From: JAAZNO01 sp012798275
GTDB lineage: Bacteria > Chloroflexota > Anaerolineae > B4-G1 > SLSP01
Assembly (NCBI GenBank): GCA_035347995.1
Contig: DAOPQD010000050.1
Coordinates: 1 to 23,728 of the forward strand
Reading direction: 5' to 3'
Length of the DNA stretch: 23,728 bases
Position numbers and translations under genes: made by a program. Below the pieces are notes generated by a model, which did not search any database, was not told the DNA's origin, and saw only the letters and a program-made list of their open reading frames with translations. Below are positions 1 to 6,721 of this stretch, piece after piece (positions within the stretch are counted from its first letter, which is position 1; each line of letters opens with the position of its first letter).

Positions 1-215
1 ATCACTTGCATGACGCACGTACCGCGAACTTCAGTTCGCTCTCAGGCCGCCCCGGCATGAATTCCGGGTCTGACAGGTCAAGCTCTATGAAGCGAGTTCC
101 CCAACAACGCGCTTCAGTGCGGTTTGCCCGTGTCAGGCAGGGGATTCCATCCCCGGCCAGACCGGCGAGCCGTCGCAGCTTGCGATCACGACTCACAACT
201 CACATTTTTATCTTC
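1..215. repeat. Dispersed mosaic repeat, left-edge copy
   Basis: This stretch has no gene and is built from modules seen elsewhere in the window. Positions 1-42 match 21148-21189 in the same orientation (36 of 42 by eye), including the palindrome GCGAACT-TC-AGTTCGC at 24-39. Positions about 85-215 are an inverted, diverged copy of 12270-12560: they share the GTGTC flank, a GGGGAT-TCC-ATCCCC hairpin (140-154), a CGCGCTTCA-type hairpin (about 106-120) and the GTGAGT/GTGAGC-GACGGCTC segment. Open frames crossing it look like chance products of repeat DNA. The element probably continues beyond the left edge. Confidence 0.75.
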
Positions 216-247
216 GGTGGTGTACTGCAGGGACACGTTAACTCTGA

Positions 248-268
248 GATGTCAGTCATCTTGACACC
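248..268. promoter_or_regulatory. Possible operator at the leftward promoter
   Basis: An imperfect inverted repeat, GATGTCA (248-254) and TGACACC (262-268), has a 7-bp spacer and one arm mismatch. It covers the predicted start point of the leftward promoter, where a repressor could block transcription. No regulator can be named, and chance occurrence is possible. Confidence 0.3.
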
Positions 269-272
269 CTAA

Positions 273-302
273 ATTATACAAGGAAAGTCCGCTCTTTGTC
301 AA
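273..302 (-). promoter_or_regulatory. Leftward sigma-70-type promoter
   Basis: On the minus strand a perfect -35 TTGACA (302-297) and a perfect -10 TATAAT (278-273) are separated by 18 bp. The start point would lie near 266, so transcription would run leftwards through the repeat and out of the window. It lies downstream of ribonuclease Z and reads away from it, so it most likely serves a gene beyond the left edge. The promoter is inferred from consensus only. Confidence 0.6.
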
Positions 303-345
303 GCCATGAACGTCATGACCGGGTTTTCTAAAAATGGCCCCTGAC

Positions 346-1341
346 TCACGCCACATTCCCCGTCGCCGCCGATTCCGGCAGGAGGGTGTCATCCTCCGCC
401 AGCTCTTCGTAGCGCAATTCAATCCGCTCCCGCGTGATCTGGAAATGATCGAAGTCGCGAGCCACGACAACCTCCGGGAAAATCGGGCGCACCTCGTCGA
501 GAATCTGCCCGACCCGATACCGCTGCGAAAGATGGCTGAGGACCAGCAAGCGCACGTCCGCTTCGCGCGCCAGCCACGCGGCCTGGGCCGCCAGCAAATG
601 CCCAAAACGCTGGGCCATCTCGACGTCTTGCTGCAGATAGGTCGCCTCGCAGACCAGCACATCCACGCCACACACGGCGTCCACGAGATCATCTACCCGC
701 GCGGCATCCCCGGTCACCGCTACGGCGATGCCCGGTCGCTCCAGCCCGAGCACCTCGTCCGGCAGGATCGTCCGCCCATCGGCGAGGGTCACCGCCTCGC
801 CGTTGACCAGGCGGCGACGCTCCGGCCCCGCCGGCACCCCCAGCGCCTCCGCCCGTTCAGGAAGAAAGGGGCGGCGCGATTGCTCACGGAACAGGTAGCC
901 AAAGCACCCCGGCCCGCGATGGGTCACCGGAAAGGCGCTGACTTCCAACATCTCCCATTCCAGCAGCGCGCCGGGACGCACCTCCACCATTTCAATGGGC
1001 ACCGGCGGACGCGCGCCGCGCAGCACCACCCGGAACAGCAGATCGTTGACCCGTTCCAGCGTCCAACGCCCGCCCCAGATTTCGATGTGCTCGACGGCTT
1101 CCCAGCGCGCGAAGGTGGAGATCAGCCCTCCCAATCCCAAAATGTGATCCAGATGGCCATGAGTCAGAAACACGCGCTCCAGGCGCCGAAAACCCAGGCC
1201 GCTGCGCAGAATCTGGCGCTGCGTGCCCTCGCCGCAATCCACGAGGAAACGCTCACCCTTGTAGAGGATCATTTGAGAGGGAAGTCCGCGTTGAATGGAG
1301 GGCGCCGAGGCCGCCGTTCCCAAAAACACCAGTTCAATCAT
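346..1341 (-). CDS. rnz: Ribonuclease Z (tRNA 3'-processing endonuclease)
   Basis: This 331-residue cytoplasmic metallo-beta-lactamase-fold enzyme belongs to the RNase Z family, which cleaves pre-tRNA after the discriminator base to make mature 3' ends. The zinc motif H61-G-H-L-D-H66 follows a FLVDCGEGTQRQ segment typical of the family. Further metal ligands are probably H141 (VTHRGPG), D212 (VTGDA) and H270 (LSHLSQRY). The CEATY...GHLLAAQAAWLA block (231-258) matches the family helix that usually reads HSTAxxAA. The HxHxDH motif has Leu where most RNases Z have Gly. I chose ATG at 1341 because GGAG lies 7 nt upstream; an in-frame GTG at 1347 would leave too little space. It diverges from the MFS gene. 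A related MBL-fold hydrolase is the alternative, but the C-terminal motifs favour RNase Z. Confidence 0.9.
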   Translation of the reverse strand: MIELVFLGTAASAPSIQRGLPSQMILYKGERFLVDCGEGTQRQILRSGLGFRRLERVFLTHGHLDHILGLGGLISTFARWEAVEHIEIWGGRWTLERVNDLLFRVVLRGARPPVPIEMVEVRPGALLEWEMLEVSAFPVTHRGPGCFGYLFREQSRRPFLPERAEALGVPAGPERRRLVNGEAVTLADGRTILPDEVLGLERPGIAVAVTGDAARVDDLVDAVCGVDVLVCEATYLQQDVEMAQRFGHLLAAQAAWLAREADVRLLVLSHLSQRYRVGQILDEVRPIFPEVVVARDFDHFQITRERIELRYEELAEDDTLLPESAATGNVA

Positions 1342-1411
1342 GCTCACGCTCCAGGGTCGTTGTGTGCGACAAATCTGGCCTCTGCGGTGGTATCGCCAAC
1401 ATCATGATTTC

Positions 1412-1439
1412 ATTATACTCAGCGCCAGCAGATTGACAA
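1412..1439 (-). promoter_or_regulatory. Promoter of ribonuclease Z
   Basis: On the minus strand -35 TTGTCA (1439-1434) and a perfect -10 TATAAT (1417-1412) are 16 bp apart. The predicted start is about 65 nt before the rnz start codon. Its -35 overlaps that of the divergent MFS promoter. Confidence 0.6.
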
Positions 1440-1460
1440 ATTCCAGCTTGCCCTTATAGT
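1433..1460 (+). promoter_or_regulatory. Promoter of the MFS transporter gene
   Basis: -35 TTGACA (1433-1438) and -10 TATAGT (1455-1460) are 16 bp apart. The start would lie near 1467, about 25 nt before the ATG. An inverted repeat ATAGTT (1456-1461) / AACTAT (1471-1476) overlaps the -10 and start point and could be an operator. The -35 box is shared back-to-back with the rnz promoter. Confidence 0.6.
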
Positions 1461-1491
1461 TAGCGAAGCAAACTATTGGCAAGGACCCAAC

Positions 1492-2748
1492 ATGCCCGTA
1501 TTGCGCGACTATCTGGCCAACGTCCGGCGCTTTTCCCCTGATGCGCGTCGCTATCTGTGGGTGTCGGCGTTGCAAGGAATGGGGCAGGGCGTGTTTCAGC
1601 TTCTGTTCAATTTTTACATCCTCAGCCTGGGACATCAGGAAGGCTTTCTCGGCTTCCTGATCAGCCTGCCCTCCTTCACCGCGCTGATCTTTGTCCTCTA
1701 CGCGGGCTACATCAGCGATCGCATCGGGCGGCGCGCCACCTTTTTGCTCGGCGGGGTAGTCAGCGGACTGGCCCAGCTGCTCATGCTCCTGTCCCCAACG
1801 CCGGCGATGTTGATCCTGGCCAGCATCCTGCGGGGGATTGGCGCCAGCCTCTTCGGGGCGACGACGGCCCCCTTCCTGATGGAAAACAGCACCCCTGCCG
1901 AACGGACGCACCTGTTCAGCTTCAACGCCGGGATCAGCACGATGTCCTCGTTTGTGGGCAACATCGCCAGCGGGGCCCTGCCGGCCTTCTTCGCGTGGCT
2001 GTTCCGGGTCAACGCCCAATCCACCAAAGCCTACGGCTGGTCGCTGGCCATCACCACGCTGCTGACCCTGGCCACACTCCTGCCCATGTTGGGGCTGCGG
2101 CGCGACAAGCCCCTCACCCAACGCCAGATCATCTCGCCGTTTGCCGCGTTGAAGGAGCAACGGGGGAGCATGACCCGGCTGCTGCTGCCATCGCTCATCA
2201 TCTCCATGGGCGCGGGCCTGCTGATCCCGTTCCTCAACATCTTCTTCCGCAACCGCTACGGGCTGAGCGACAGCGCCATCGGCACGCTGTACGCCGTGAG
2301 CTCGCTGGGGATGGGAGTGGCGATCCTCCTTGCGCCCATCCTCGCCGAGCGGTGGGGCAAGGCCATGACGGTGGTGGCCACGCAAGGACTGTCCATCCCC
2401 TTCCTGATCCTCATGGGCTTCGTCCCCAATCTGCCGCTTGCCATCCTGTCCTTCTTCATGCGCATGGCACTGATGAATCTCTCCGGCCCGGTTTATCAGA
2501 CGATGGTGATGGAAGAGGCCGACGAATCCAGCCGCACGACCGCCGCGAGCCTCTACAACATGATCTGGAGCATGGGCCGCGCCATCAGCCCCAGCCTCAG
2601 TGGGCCGATCCAGCAAGCATACGGCTTCGACCCCGTTTTTGGGCTCACGATTTTCAGCTACGCCATCTCGATCTACATGGTTTACCGCTGGTTCGTCTGG
2701 AAGCGACCGCAGCCGTCGCGCCTGGAGGCCGAAAGTCGCCTGCCGTAG
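1492..2748 (+). CDS. Major facilitator superfamily transporter
   Basis: This 418-residue integral membrane protein has about 12 hydrophobic helices in two halves, the size and layout of an MFS secondary transporter. The loop after the second helix reads YAGYISDRIGRRATFLLG, which is the MFS signature motif A (G-x-x-x-D-R-x-G-R-R). The middle loop is basic (LRRDKPLTQRQ, about 203-213), as expected for the cytoplasmic linker. The start at 1492 has AAGGA 6 nt upstream. Substrate cannot be read from the sequence; drug or small-molecule efflux is the usual guess for such orphans but is only a guess. It lies alone, with decayed RHS-like DNA downstream and no obvious terminator. Confidence 0.9.
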   Translation: MPVLRDYLANVRRFSPDARRYLWVSALQGMGQGVFQLLFNFYILSLGHQEGFLGFLISLPSFTALIFVLYAGYISDRIGRRATFLLGGVVSGLAQLLMLLSPTPAMLILASILRGIGASLFGATTAPFLMENSTPAERTHLFSFNAGISTMSSFVGNIASGALPAFFAWLFRVNAQSTKAYGWSLAITTLLTLATLLPMLGLRRDKPLTQRQIISPFAALKEQRGSMTRLLLPSLIISMGAGLLIPFLNIFFRNRYGLSDSAIGTLYAVSSLGMGVAILLAPILAERWGKAMTVVATQGLSIPFLILMGFVPNLPLAILSFFMRMALMNLSGPVYQTMVMEEADESSRTTAASLYNMIWSMGRAISPSLSGPIQQAYGFDPVFGLTIFSYAISIYMVYRWFVWKRPQPSRLEAESRLP

Positions 2749-2904
2749 CGAGATCTGGGGTTACCTCACAAAAGACGGATTCGCCCGGACAAATGCGACG
2801 TTAAGATGGCTGTGTCCGTTCGGGCAAGATAGCACGTGCCCCCTTCGAGATCGCCGCGCAAGCGCAGGATCCGGATGTGGCGTTCGCCCCTGAGACCTCA
2901 GAGT

Positions 2905-3168
2905 TTATACCAGGAAAAAGGGACGCGCGTCACCACGGACACCTATGATACTGCGAACCATCTCCTGGCCTTCCACTTCCTCACTCATGCCATCACCTTC
3001 GCTTCGCGGGCGTCCCAGAACTCTTGCGTGACGGCGACTCGCTATACCTTGTCGGCCACGACACCCTCGACTGGCAGACCGGCAGCGATTGGCGGTCCGT
3101 GCGGCAGGAGGCGTCCGCCGCCGGCGCGGTGCTCGCCGTCCGCGAGTGGACGCCGTACGGCGTAAACC
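2905..3168 (+). pseudogene. RHS/YD-repeat protein remnant
   Basis: Two frames carry pieces of an RHS-family protein. In one frame, around 2927-2980, the reading VTTDTYDTANHLL fits a YD repeat (usual form TYDAANRLL). From about 3010 the frame shifts, and 3024-3168 reads SLYLVGHDTLDWQTGSDW, then SVRQEASAAGAVLAVREW, then TPYGV, matching the segment just before the RHS-associated core. The expected L-x-D-x-LG stretch between SDW and SVRQ is missing. After TPYGV the sequence stops resembling RHS. RHS proteins are large surface or secreted shells that often carry toxins; this copy lacks both ends and has at least one frameshift, so it cannot be functional. Confidence 0.65.
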
Positions 3169-3408
3169 CAACAGGGCTTTATGATGAGATTGAGATTCAT
3201 GATGGCTTGACCCTCAGATACAACAAGGCCTTAAATTCAGTGGGCTGCAAGTCGGTAAACACTTGGAACAACTCCGGCTGAGTTTTCAAATTCTCGTATT
3301 GCAGTAACATACACGTACCTCCCGGTTGGAAATGGGAGTAAGCATACCACCAAGAAGGGTTCACATGTTTTTGCCAACTATATAGGGAAGACATATTGTG
3401 TTGCGTAG
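3169..3408 (+). pseudogene. Frameshifted remnant of unknown gene fused to the RHS fragment
   Basis: The frame of the RHS fragment continues after TPYGV as unrelated sequence (residues such as GLYDEIEIHDGLTLRYNKAL, then CKSVNTWNNSG) and ends at 3281. A second frame takes over at about 3271-3280 (EFSNSRIAVTYTYLPVGNG ... ANYIGKTYCVA) and stops at 3408. Read together they look like the C-terminus of one small secreted-type domain with a single frameshift, with two Cys and many aromatic residues. I do not recognise the family. The in-frame junction with RHS sequence suggests either a swapped C-terminal domain or a deletion join. Confidence 0.35.
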
Positions 3409-3567
3409 ATTCCTTATTTCCGATAATCTTTATTGTTTGACCAAAAGGACAGATATAGTTTGGGCCTTTTCCGCTTCGACGGCAAGGCTGGTCCCGTCCA
3501 CTCGCGATTTACACAGGCCGTTGGGTGACTGGAAGCCACCCCGGCATAGACTATCACGCGGAAAACA
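3409..3567. other. Leader region before the two-component operon
   Basis: No gene is seen here. A -10-like TATAGT (3454-3459) with TTGTTT (3433-3438) at a poor 15-bp spacing is the best promoter candidate for the response regulator, leaving a leader of about 100 nt. Base composition becomes AT-richer here than in the flanking conserved genes. Confidence 0.3.
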
Positions 3568-4257
3568 ATGAGAATCCTGATCATAGAAGATGAACGTGAT
3601 TTGGCTAATGCGCTGGCGCGTGGATTACGCCAGGAAGGCTACGCTGTGGATATTGCCACGAATGGGATGGAAGGATTGGAATTAGGCGAAATATATGAGT
3701 ATGACCTGGTCGTGTTAGATCTCAATTTGCCGAAATTGGACGGGTTGGAAGTATGTCAGCGTTTTCGGAGTAATAAACCTGAGCTGCTCATTTTGATTTT
3801 GACTGCTCGCAGTCGGCTCGAAGACAGGGTAATGGGCCTTGATCAAGGGGCTGATGATTATCTGATCAAGCCGTTTCATTTCGAGGAGTTGGCAGCGCGT
3901 ATTAGAGCTTTGCTCAGGCGTGATCTCAGGGTGAGGGAGCCGATACTCGAGGTAGGGGATTTGAGACTTGACCCGGCTCGTCGCATAGCCTGGCAAAAGA
4001 AACAGCCATTGAGTCTCACGAAGAAGGAATTTGCTATCCTGGAATACTTGATGCGTCACGCCGGAGAAGTGGTGAGCCAGGAGGAGTTGATCGAACATGT
4101 GTGGGACGAAGATGTTAACCTTTTCACCGCGAGCGTGCGCGTTCACGTCCATTCTCTACGACGTAAGCTCGGCGACAATCCTGATTCCCCGCACTATATT
4201 GAAACCATTACCGGCAGCGGCTATCGGCTGATAGCACTGGAAGAAAGTCATCTATGA
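3568..4257 (+). CDS. OmpR/PhoB-family response regulator
   Basis: This 229-residue cytoplasmic regulator has a receiver domain (1-118) and a winged-helix DNA-binding domain (about 128-225). The acidic pocket E7-D8, phospho-acceptor D51 (VVLDLNLP), switch T79 (ILTAR) and K101 (IKPFHF) are all present. The output domain has the OmpR-type helices (LSLTKKEFAILEYLM, then ASVRVHVHSLRRKLG) and the terminal hairpin ITGSGYRL, so it should bind tandem direct repeats as a dimer. Its stop overlaps the start of the partner kinase by ATGA, showing translational coupling. The ribosome binding site is weak (GCGGAA). The promoter repeat at 5482-5499 upstream of the third gene is a likely target. The signal sensed is unknown. 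Confidence 0.93.
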   Translation: MRILIIEDERDLANALARGLRQEGYAVDIATNGMEGLELGEIYEYDLVVLDLNLPKLDGLEVCQRFRSNKPELLILILTARSRLEDRVMGLDQGADDYLIKPFHFEELAARIRALLRRDLRVREPILEVGDLRLDPARRIAWQKKQPLSLTKKEFAILEYLMRHAGEVVSQEELIEHVWDEDVNLFTASVRVHVHSLRRKLGDNPDSPHYIETITGSGYRLIALEESHL

Positions 4258-5486
4258 AACACAGCATATTATTGCCCTGGCAGCGCCGTTTTTTTGCGCC
4301 TCTGACATTGCGCTGGCGATTAACACTTTGGACAGCGGGGTTGCTACTTGTCCTGGGCTTGGGCCTGGCGCTATTCATCAACAGCATGACAGCCATCCAG
4401 ATACCACAAGTGCTCTCCGTAGAACTTGTACCCACCTCCCAGCCCCGGTCGGATTATGCCACCGTCTCGCTCACACCTTCACCGGAGACGTTGCCGCTCG
4501 TTGAAGAAACACCCGATTTGCAAACTCCCAATATACAAGAAGTTGTGATTCACCAGATGCGCCTCATATCTCTGCTCGGGATCGGACTGTTTGCTCTTGC
4601 AGGCTCAATCGGTGCATACTGGATAGCCAGGCAGTCTTTACGTCCCCTAAGCCATTTTAGCCATCTCGCACAGGAAATTCAGGCCCGAACACTTCGTCAG
4701 CGTCTGCCAACAGAGGGCGCGCCAGATGAACTGAAAGAATTAGCCATTGCCTTCAACGGAATGCTGGCACGGCTGGAAAGCGCCTTCGAGCAACAAAATC
4801 GCTTTGTCGCTGATGCGGCGCACGAACTGCGCACACCCTTAGCAATTTTGCGCACAAACCTGGAGGTTGCCCAAAGGGATCCTAACATTACTCTCTCCGA
4901 CTATAAGAAGATATCCGACGTTTTGGAGCAGGCGTTGAGCAGATTAGAGAAGTTGATAGAAGAACTTTTGCTGTTGGCGAGAGGGGAAAAGGAGCTGCAA
5001 ATTGAGCCAGTAGAGATGGAAATTCTGTTGAATGAGATCGTGCAAGAACTAGAGCCACTTGCTCAGGCTCGTCAGATCCGTCTGGAGCTCAACATCGTCG
5101 CCCCGGCGACAGTGATGGCAGATGTTTCATTACTTGCCAGAGCCGTCAGCAACTTGCTCGAAAATGGGATTCGGTATAATCACGCCGGCGGTTCTGTTAC
5201 AGTGACCATGCGACGCGCCACACACGGCGTAGCGGTATGTGTGGAAGACACAGGCATCGGCATCCCGGTAGAGGCGCAACCCCATATCTTTGAACGTTTT
5301 TACCGTGTTGATCCCTCGCGCTCACGAAAGCAAGGCGGCTCCGGCTTGGGATTATCTATTGCGGCGTATGTGGTTCAATTACATGGCGGGTGGTTGCAAT
5401 TAACAAGAAGCATTCCTGGGATGGGGAGTCAATTTACTATGTGGCTGCCCATTTCAGTCCAGGTGTCTGAAGCACCTCAAACTTAA
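4254..5486 (+). CDS. Membrane sensor histidine kinase
   Basis: This 410-residue classical HisKA-type kinase should phosphorylate the regulator encoded just upstream. Membrane helices lie at about 23-43 and 103-124, enclosing a short Pro/Thr/Glu-rich extracytoplasmic segment of roughly 60 residues. A HAMP linker follows (about 125-178). The phospho-accepting His is H190 in FVADAAHELRTPLAILR. The ATPase domain shows the N box (AVSNLLENGIRYN), G1 (EDTGIGIP), F box (IFERFYR) and G2 (GGSGLGLSI). All catalytic motifs are intact. The small sensor loop has no recognisable domain and could sense envelope stress or interact with a partner protein, possibly the secreted product encoded next; that is inference. 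The ATG lies inside ATGA with the regulator's stop. Confidence 0.93.
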   Translation: MKHSILLPWQRRFFAPLTLRWRLTLWTAGLLLVLGLGLALFINSMTAIQIPQVLSVELVPTSQPRSDYATVSLTPSPETLPLVEETPDLQTPNIQEVVIHQMRLISLLGIGLFALAGSIGAYWIARQSLRPLSHFSHLAQEIQARTLRQRLPTEGAPDELKELAIAFNGMLARLESAFEQQNRFVADAAHELRTPLAILRTNLEVAQRDPNITLSDYKKISDVLEQALSRLEKLIEELLLLARGEKELQIEPVEMEILLNEIVQELEPLAQARQIRLELNIVAPATVMADVSLLARAVSNLLENGIRYNHAGGSVTVTMRRATHGVAVCVEDTGIGIPVEAQPHIFERFYRVDPSRSRKQGGSGLGLSIAAYVVQLHGGWLQLTRSIPGMGSQFTMWLPISVQVSEAPQT

Positions 5487-5515
5487 CAGCGGCTTAACAC
5501 TGTGTGTGCTATCCT
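5482..5515 (+). promoter_or_regulatory. OmpR/PhoB-type direct repeat and promoter
   Basis: Two perfect copies of CTTAACA (5482-5488 and 5493-5499) are separated by 4 bp, an 11-bp period. That is the arrangement bound by PhoB/OmpR-family dimers. A -10-like TATCCT (5510-5515) preceded by TG-C (extended -10) lies 10 bp after the second copy, so the repeat occupies the -35 position as in activator-dependent Pho-box promoters. The first copy overlaps the kinase stop codon. It lies 48 nt before the start of the secreted-protein gene, which is probably activated by the adjacent two-component system. Confidence 0.6.
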
Positions 5516-5562
5516 GGAATTGCTTGGGTAGTCACGTAATTCTAATTCTTGGGAGGTGCCAG

Positions 5563-6279
5563 ATGCTAAGAAAAGTGCTCTATAGTATGGCCGGGTTGCT
5601 TCTGGTAGGCGGGATAGTAGCATGGAATCAGTGGGCTGCGGCTCAGTCTTCCTCAAATGAGGAGTGCCCGCCGGGTTATACTCGCTATGCTGTGCTCGAA
5701 CCGATCCAGGAAGGCGCACAAGCCTCGGAAATAACCGAGGAAGGATGTATGCCCATTGAAGAAATAAGGGAACAAGTTTCCCTGAATCCCATTCACCCAG
5801 GAGAGGTGGGATGGGAAATTGCCCCTTATCAACCAACTGAACAGGCTAAGACGGTTCAGGGACCAAGCGAAGAGGCCGTTTACCGTTGCGTCGTTTTTCT
5901 TGACCCGATACAACCCGGCGAAAAGTCATCCAACGCTTCCGAGCCAGTTTGTTCAGCACAGAAGATTGATAGGGTCAATGGTCACTCGCTCGACTCAAGT
6001 TACCTGATCGCCAAATTCTACGACAATACCGGCTATAGTACTCTCCTTGTAGAGTATTATGGAGTTTCAGCCTGTTCTTCTACAACTAACTATGGGGTAA
6101 CATCCCTTTCCAGTAACCCTAACAACAAGTTTGCTTCTGGACAGTCATACTCCAACTGCAACATCATCTACGTCTACGATTTTACCGATTATGGGGGACC
6201 CAGCTACTCCTGTGGGCCGAATTGTTCGAGCTTCTATGCCCTGAACAACAATGTGAGCTCATGGCGAACTACCCCGTAA
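5563..6279 (+). CDS. Secreted protein with beta/gamma-crystallin-like (I36-like) C-terminus
   Basis: This 238-residue protein has a signal peptide (MLRKVLYSMAGLLLVGG, ending near WAAAQ at about 27). The middle has two related segments, YAVLEPIQEGAQASE and CVVFLDPIQPGEKSS, each followed by a Cys. The C-terminal 90 residues contain two Greek-key-like halves: LIAKFYDNTGYSTLLVEYYG, then VYDFTDYGGPSYSC with NCSSFYALNNNVSSWR. This Y/F-x5-Y-G-G ... S-S pattern resembles beta/gamma-crystallin domains and peptidase-inhibitor I36-like exported proteins of actinobacteria, including the preceding PI-x-G-x-x-S repeats. Several Cys could form disulphides. Start 5563 is chosen for GGGAGGT 5 nt upstream; the frame is also open from 5506 but that start lacks a site. 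Function is unknown; calcium binding, protease inhibition or envelope protection are possible. Confidence 0.8.
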   Translation: MLRKVLYSMAGLLLVGGIVAWNQWAAAQSSSNEECPPGYTRYAVLEPIQEGAQASEITEEGCMPIEEIREQVSLNPIHPGEVGWEIAPYQPTEQAKTVQGPSEEAVYRCVVFLDPIQPGEKSSNASEPVCSAQKIDRVNGHSLDSSYLIAKFYDNTGYSTLLVEYYGVSACSSTTNYGVTSLSSNPNNKFASGQSYSNCNIIYVYDFTDYGGPSYSCGPNCSSFYALNNNVSSWRTTP

Positions 6280-6321
6280 CAAGGGAACCCCGAAAAGTTT
6301 AGTTTTCAGGCTACTCAAGTG

Positions 6322-6358
6322 GCAAGTCCTGCAAGCCGGGGATGTTTGCAGGACTTGC
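6322..6358 (+). terminator. Hairpin after the secreted-protein gene
   Basis: A perfect 13-bp inverted repeat, GCAAGTCCTGCAA (6322-6334) and TTGCAGGACTTGC (6346-6358), with an 11-nt loop lies 43 nt after the stop codon. It is placed to end the two-component cassette transcript, but the following GTTCTCC is a weak U tract, so termination is not certain. Confidence 0.5.
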
Positions 6359-6368
6359 GTTCTCCGCA

Positions 6369-6436
6369 GAAAATAGAGATCAGTGAGTAGAGAGTCGTCA
6401 CAGTCGCTGCTCACAACTCACGATTCACATTTTCAT
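6369..6436 (-). repeat. Dispersed mosaic repeat, lexA-side copy
   Basis: Positions 6369-6388 are identical to 21095-21114, a 20-bp match running from GAAAATAGAG to CAGTGAGT. Positions about 6396-6436 are an inverted, diverged copy of 12466-12500 (ATGTGAATCGTGAG ... GAGCAGCGAC on the minus strand). No gene is associated on the minus strand, so here the CTATTTTC...GGAG module is not used as a ribosome binding site. Confidence 0.7.
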
Positions 6437-6514
6437 TTGCGGATGATGCCCGGTCACCCCTTCCCTCCCGCGGGTCCTGTGGGCCTGGGTTCCTCGCCTT
6501 CTCCGGTACTAGAT

Positions 6515-6717
6515 CCAGCACCCAGCATCCAGCATCCAGCTTCCAGCACCCAGCACCCAGCACCCAGCATCCAGCATCCAGCTTCCAGCATCCAGCACCC
6601 AGCACCCAGCACCCAGCACCCAGCACCCAGCACCCAGCTTCCAGCATCCAGCATCCAGCTTCCAGCACCCAGCACCCAGCACCCAGCACCCAGCACCCAG
6701 TATCCAGCATCCAGCAC
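6515..6717. repeat. Heptamer tandem array, 29 units
   Basis: Twenty-nine uninterrupted 7-bp units run from 6515 to 6717 with consensus CCAGCAY. Counted directly: CCAGCAC is most common, with interspersed CCAGCAT, four CCAGCTT and one CCAGTAT. Variant units recur in small blocks (CAC-CAT-CAT-CTT), suggesting growth by slippage or unequal exchange of multi-unit blocks. The array ends 5 bp before the -35 of lexA. Because 7 is not a multiple of 3 and no unit makes a stop, all frames stay open and produce spurious repetitive peptides; I do not call a gene here. Confidence 0.95.
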
Positions 6718-6721
6718 CCAG

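Noticed and set aside
261..280. Plus-strand promoter TTGACA with TATACA
   Set aside because: The two boxes are only 8 bp apart; the real signal is on the other strand.
334..1407. Plus-strand open frame across ribonuclease Z
   Set aside because: It is an Arg/His/Pro-rich shadow of the GC-rich rnz gene, with no family features.
6515..6717. CRISPR array
   Set aside because: Units are contiguous 7-mers without spacers.
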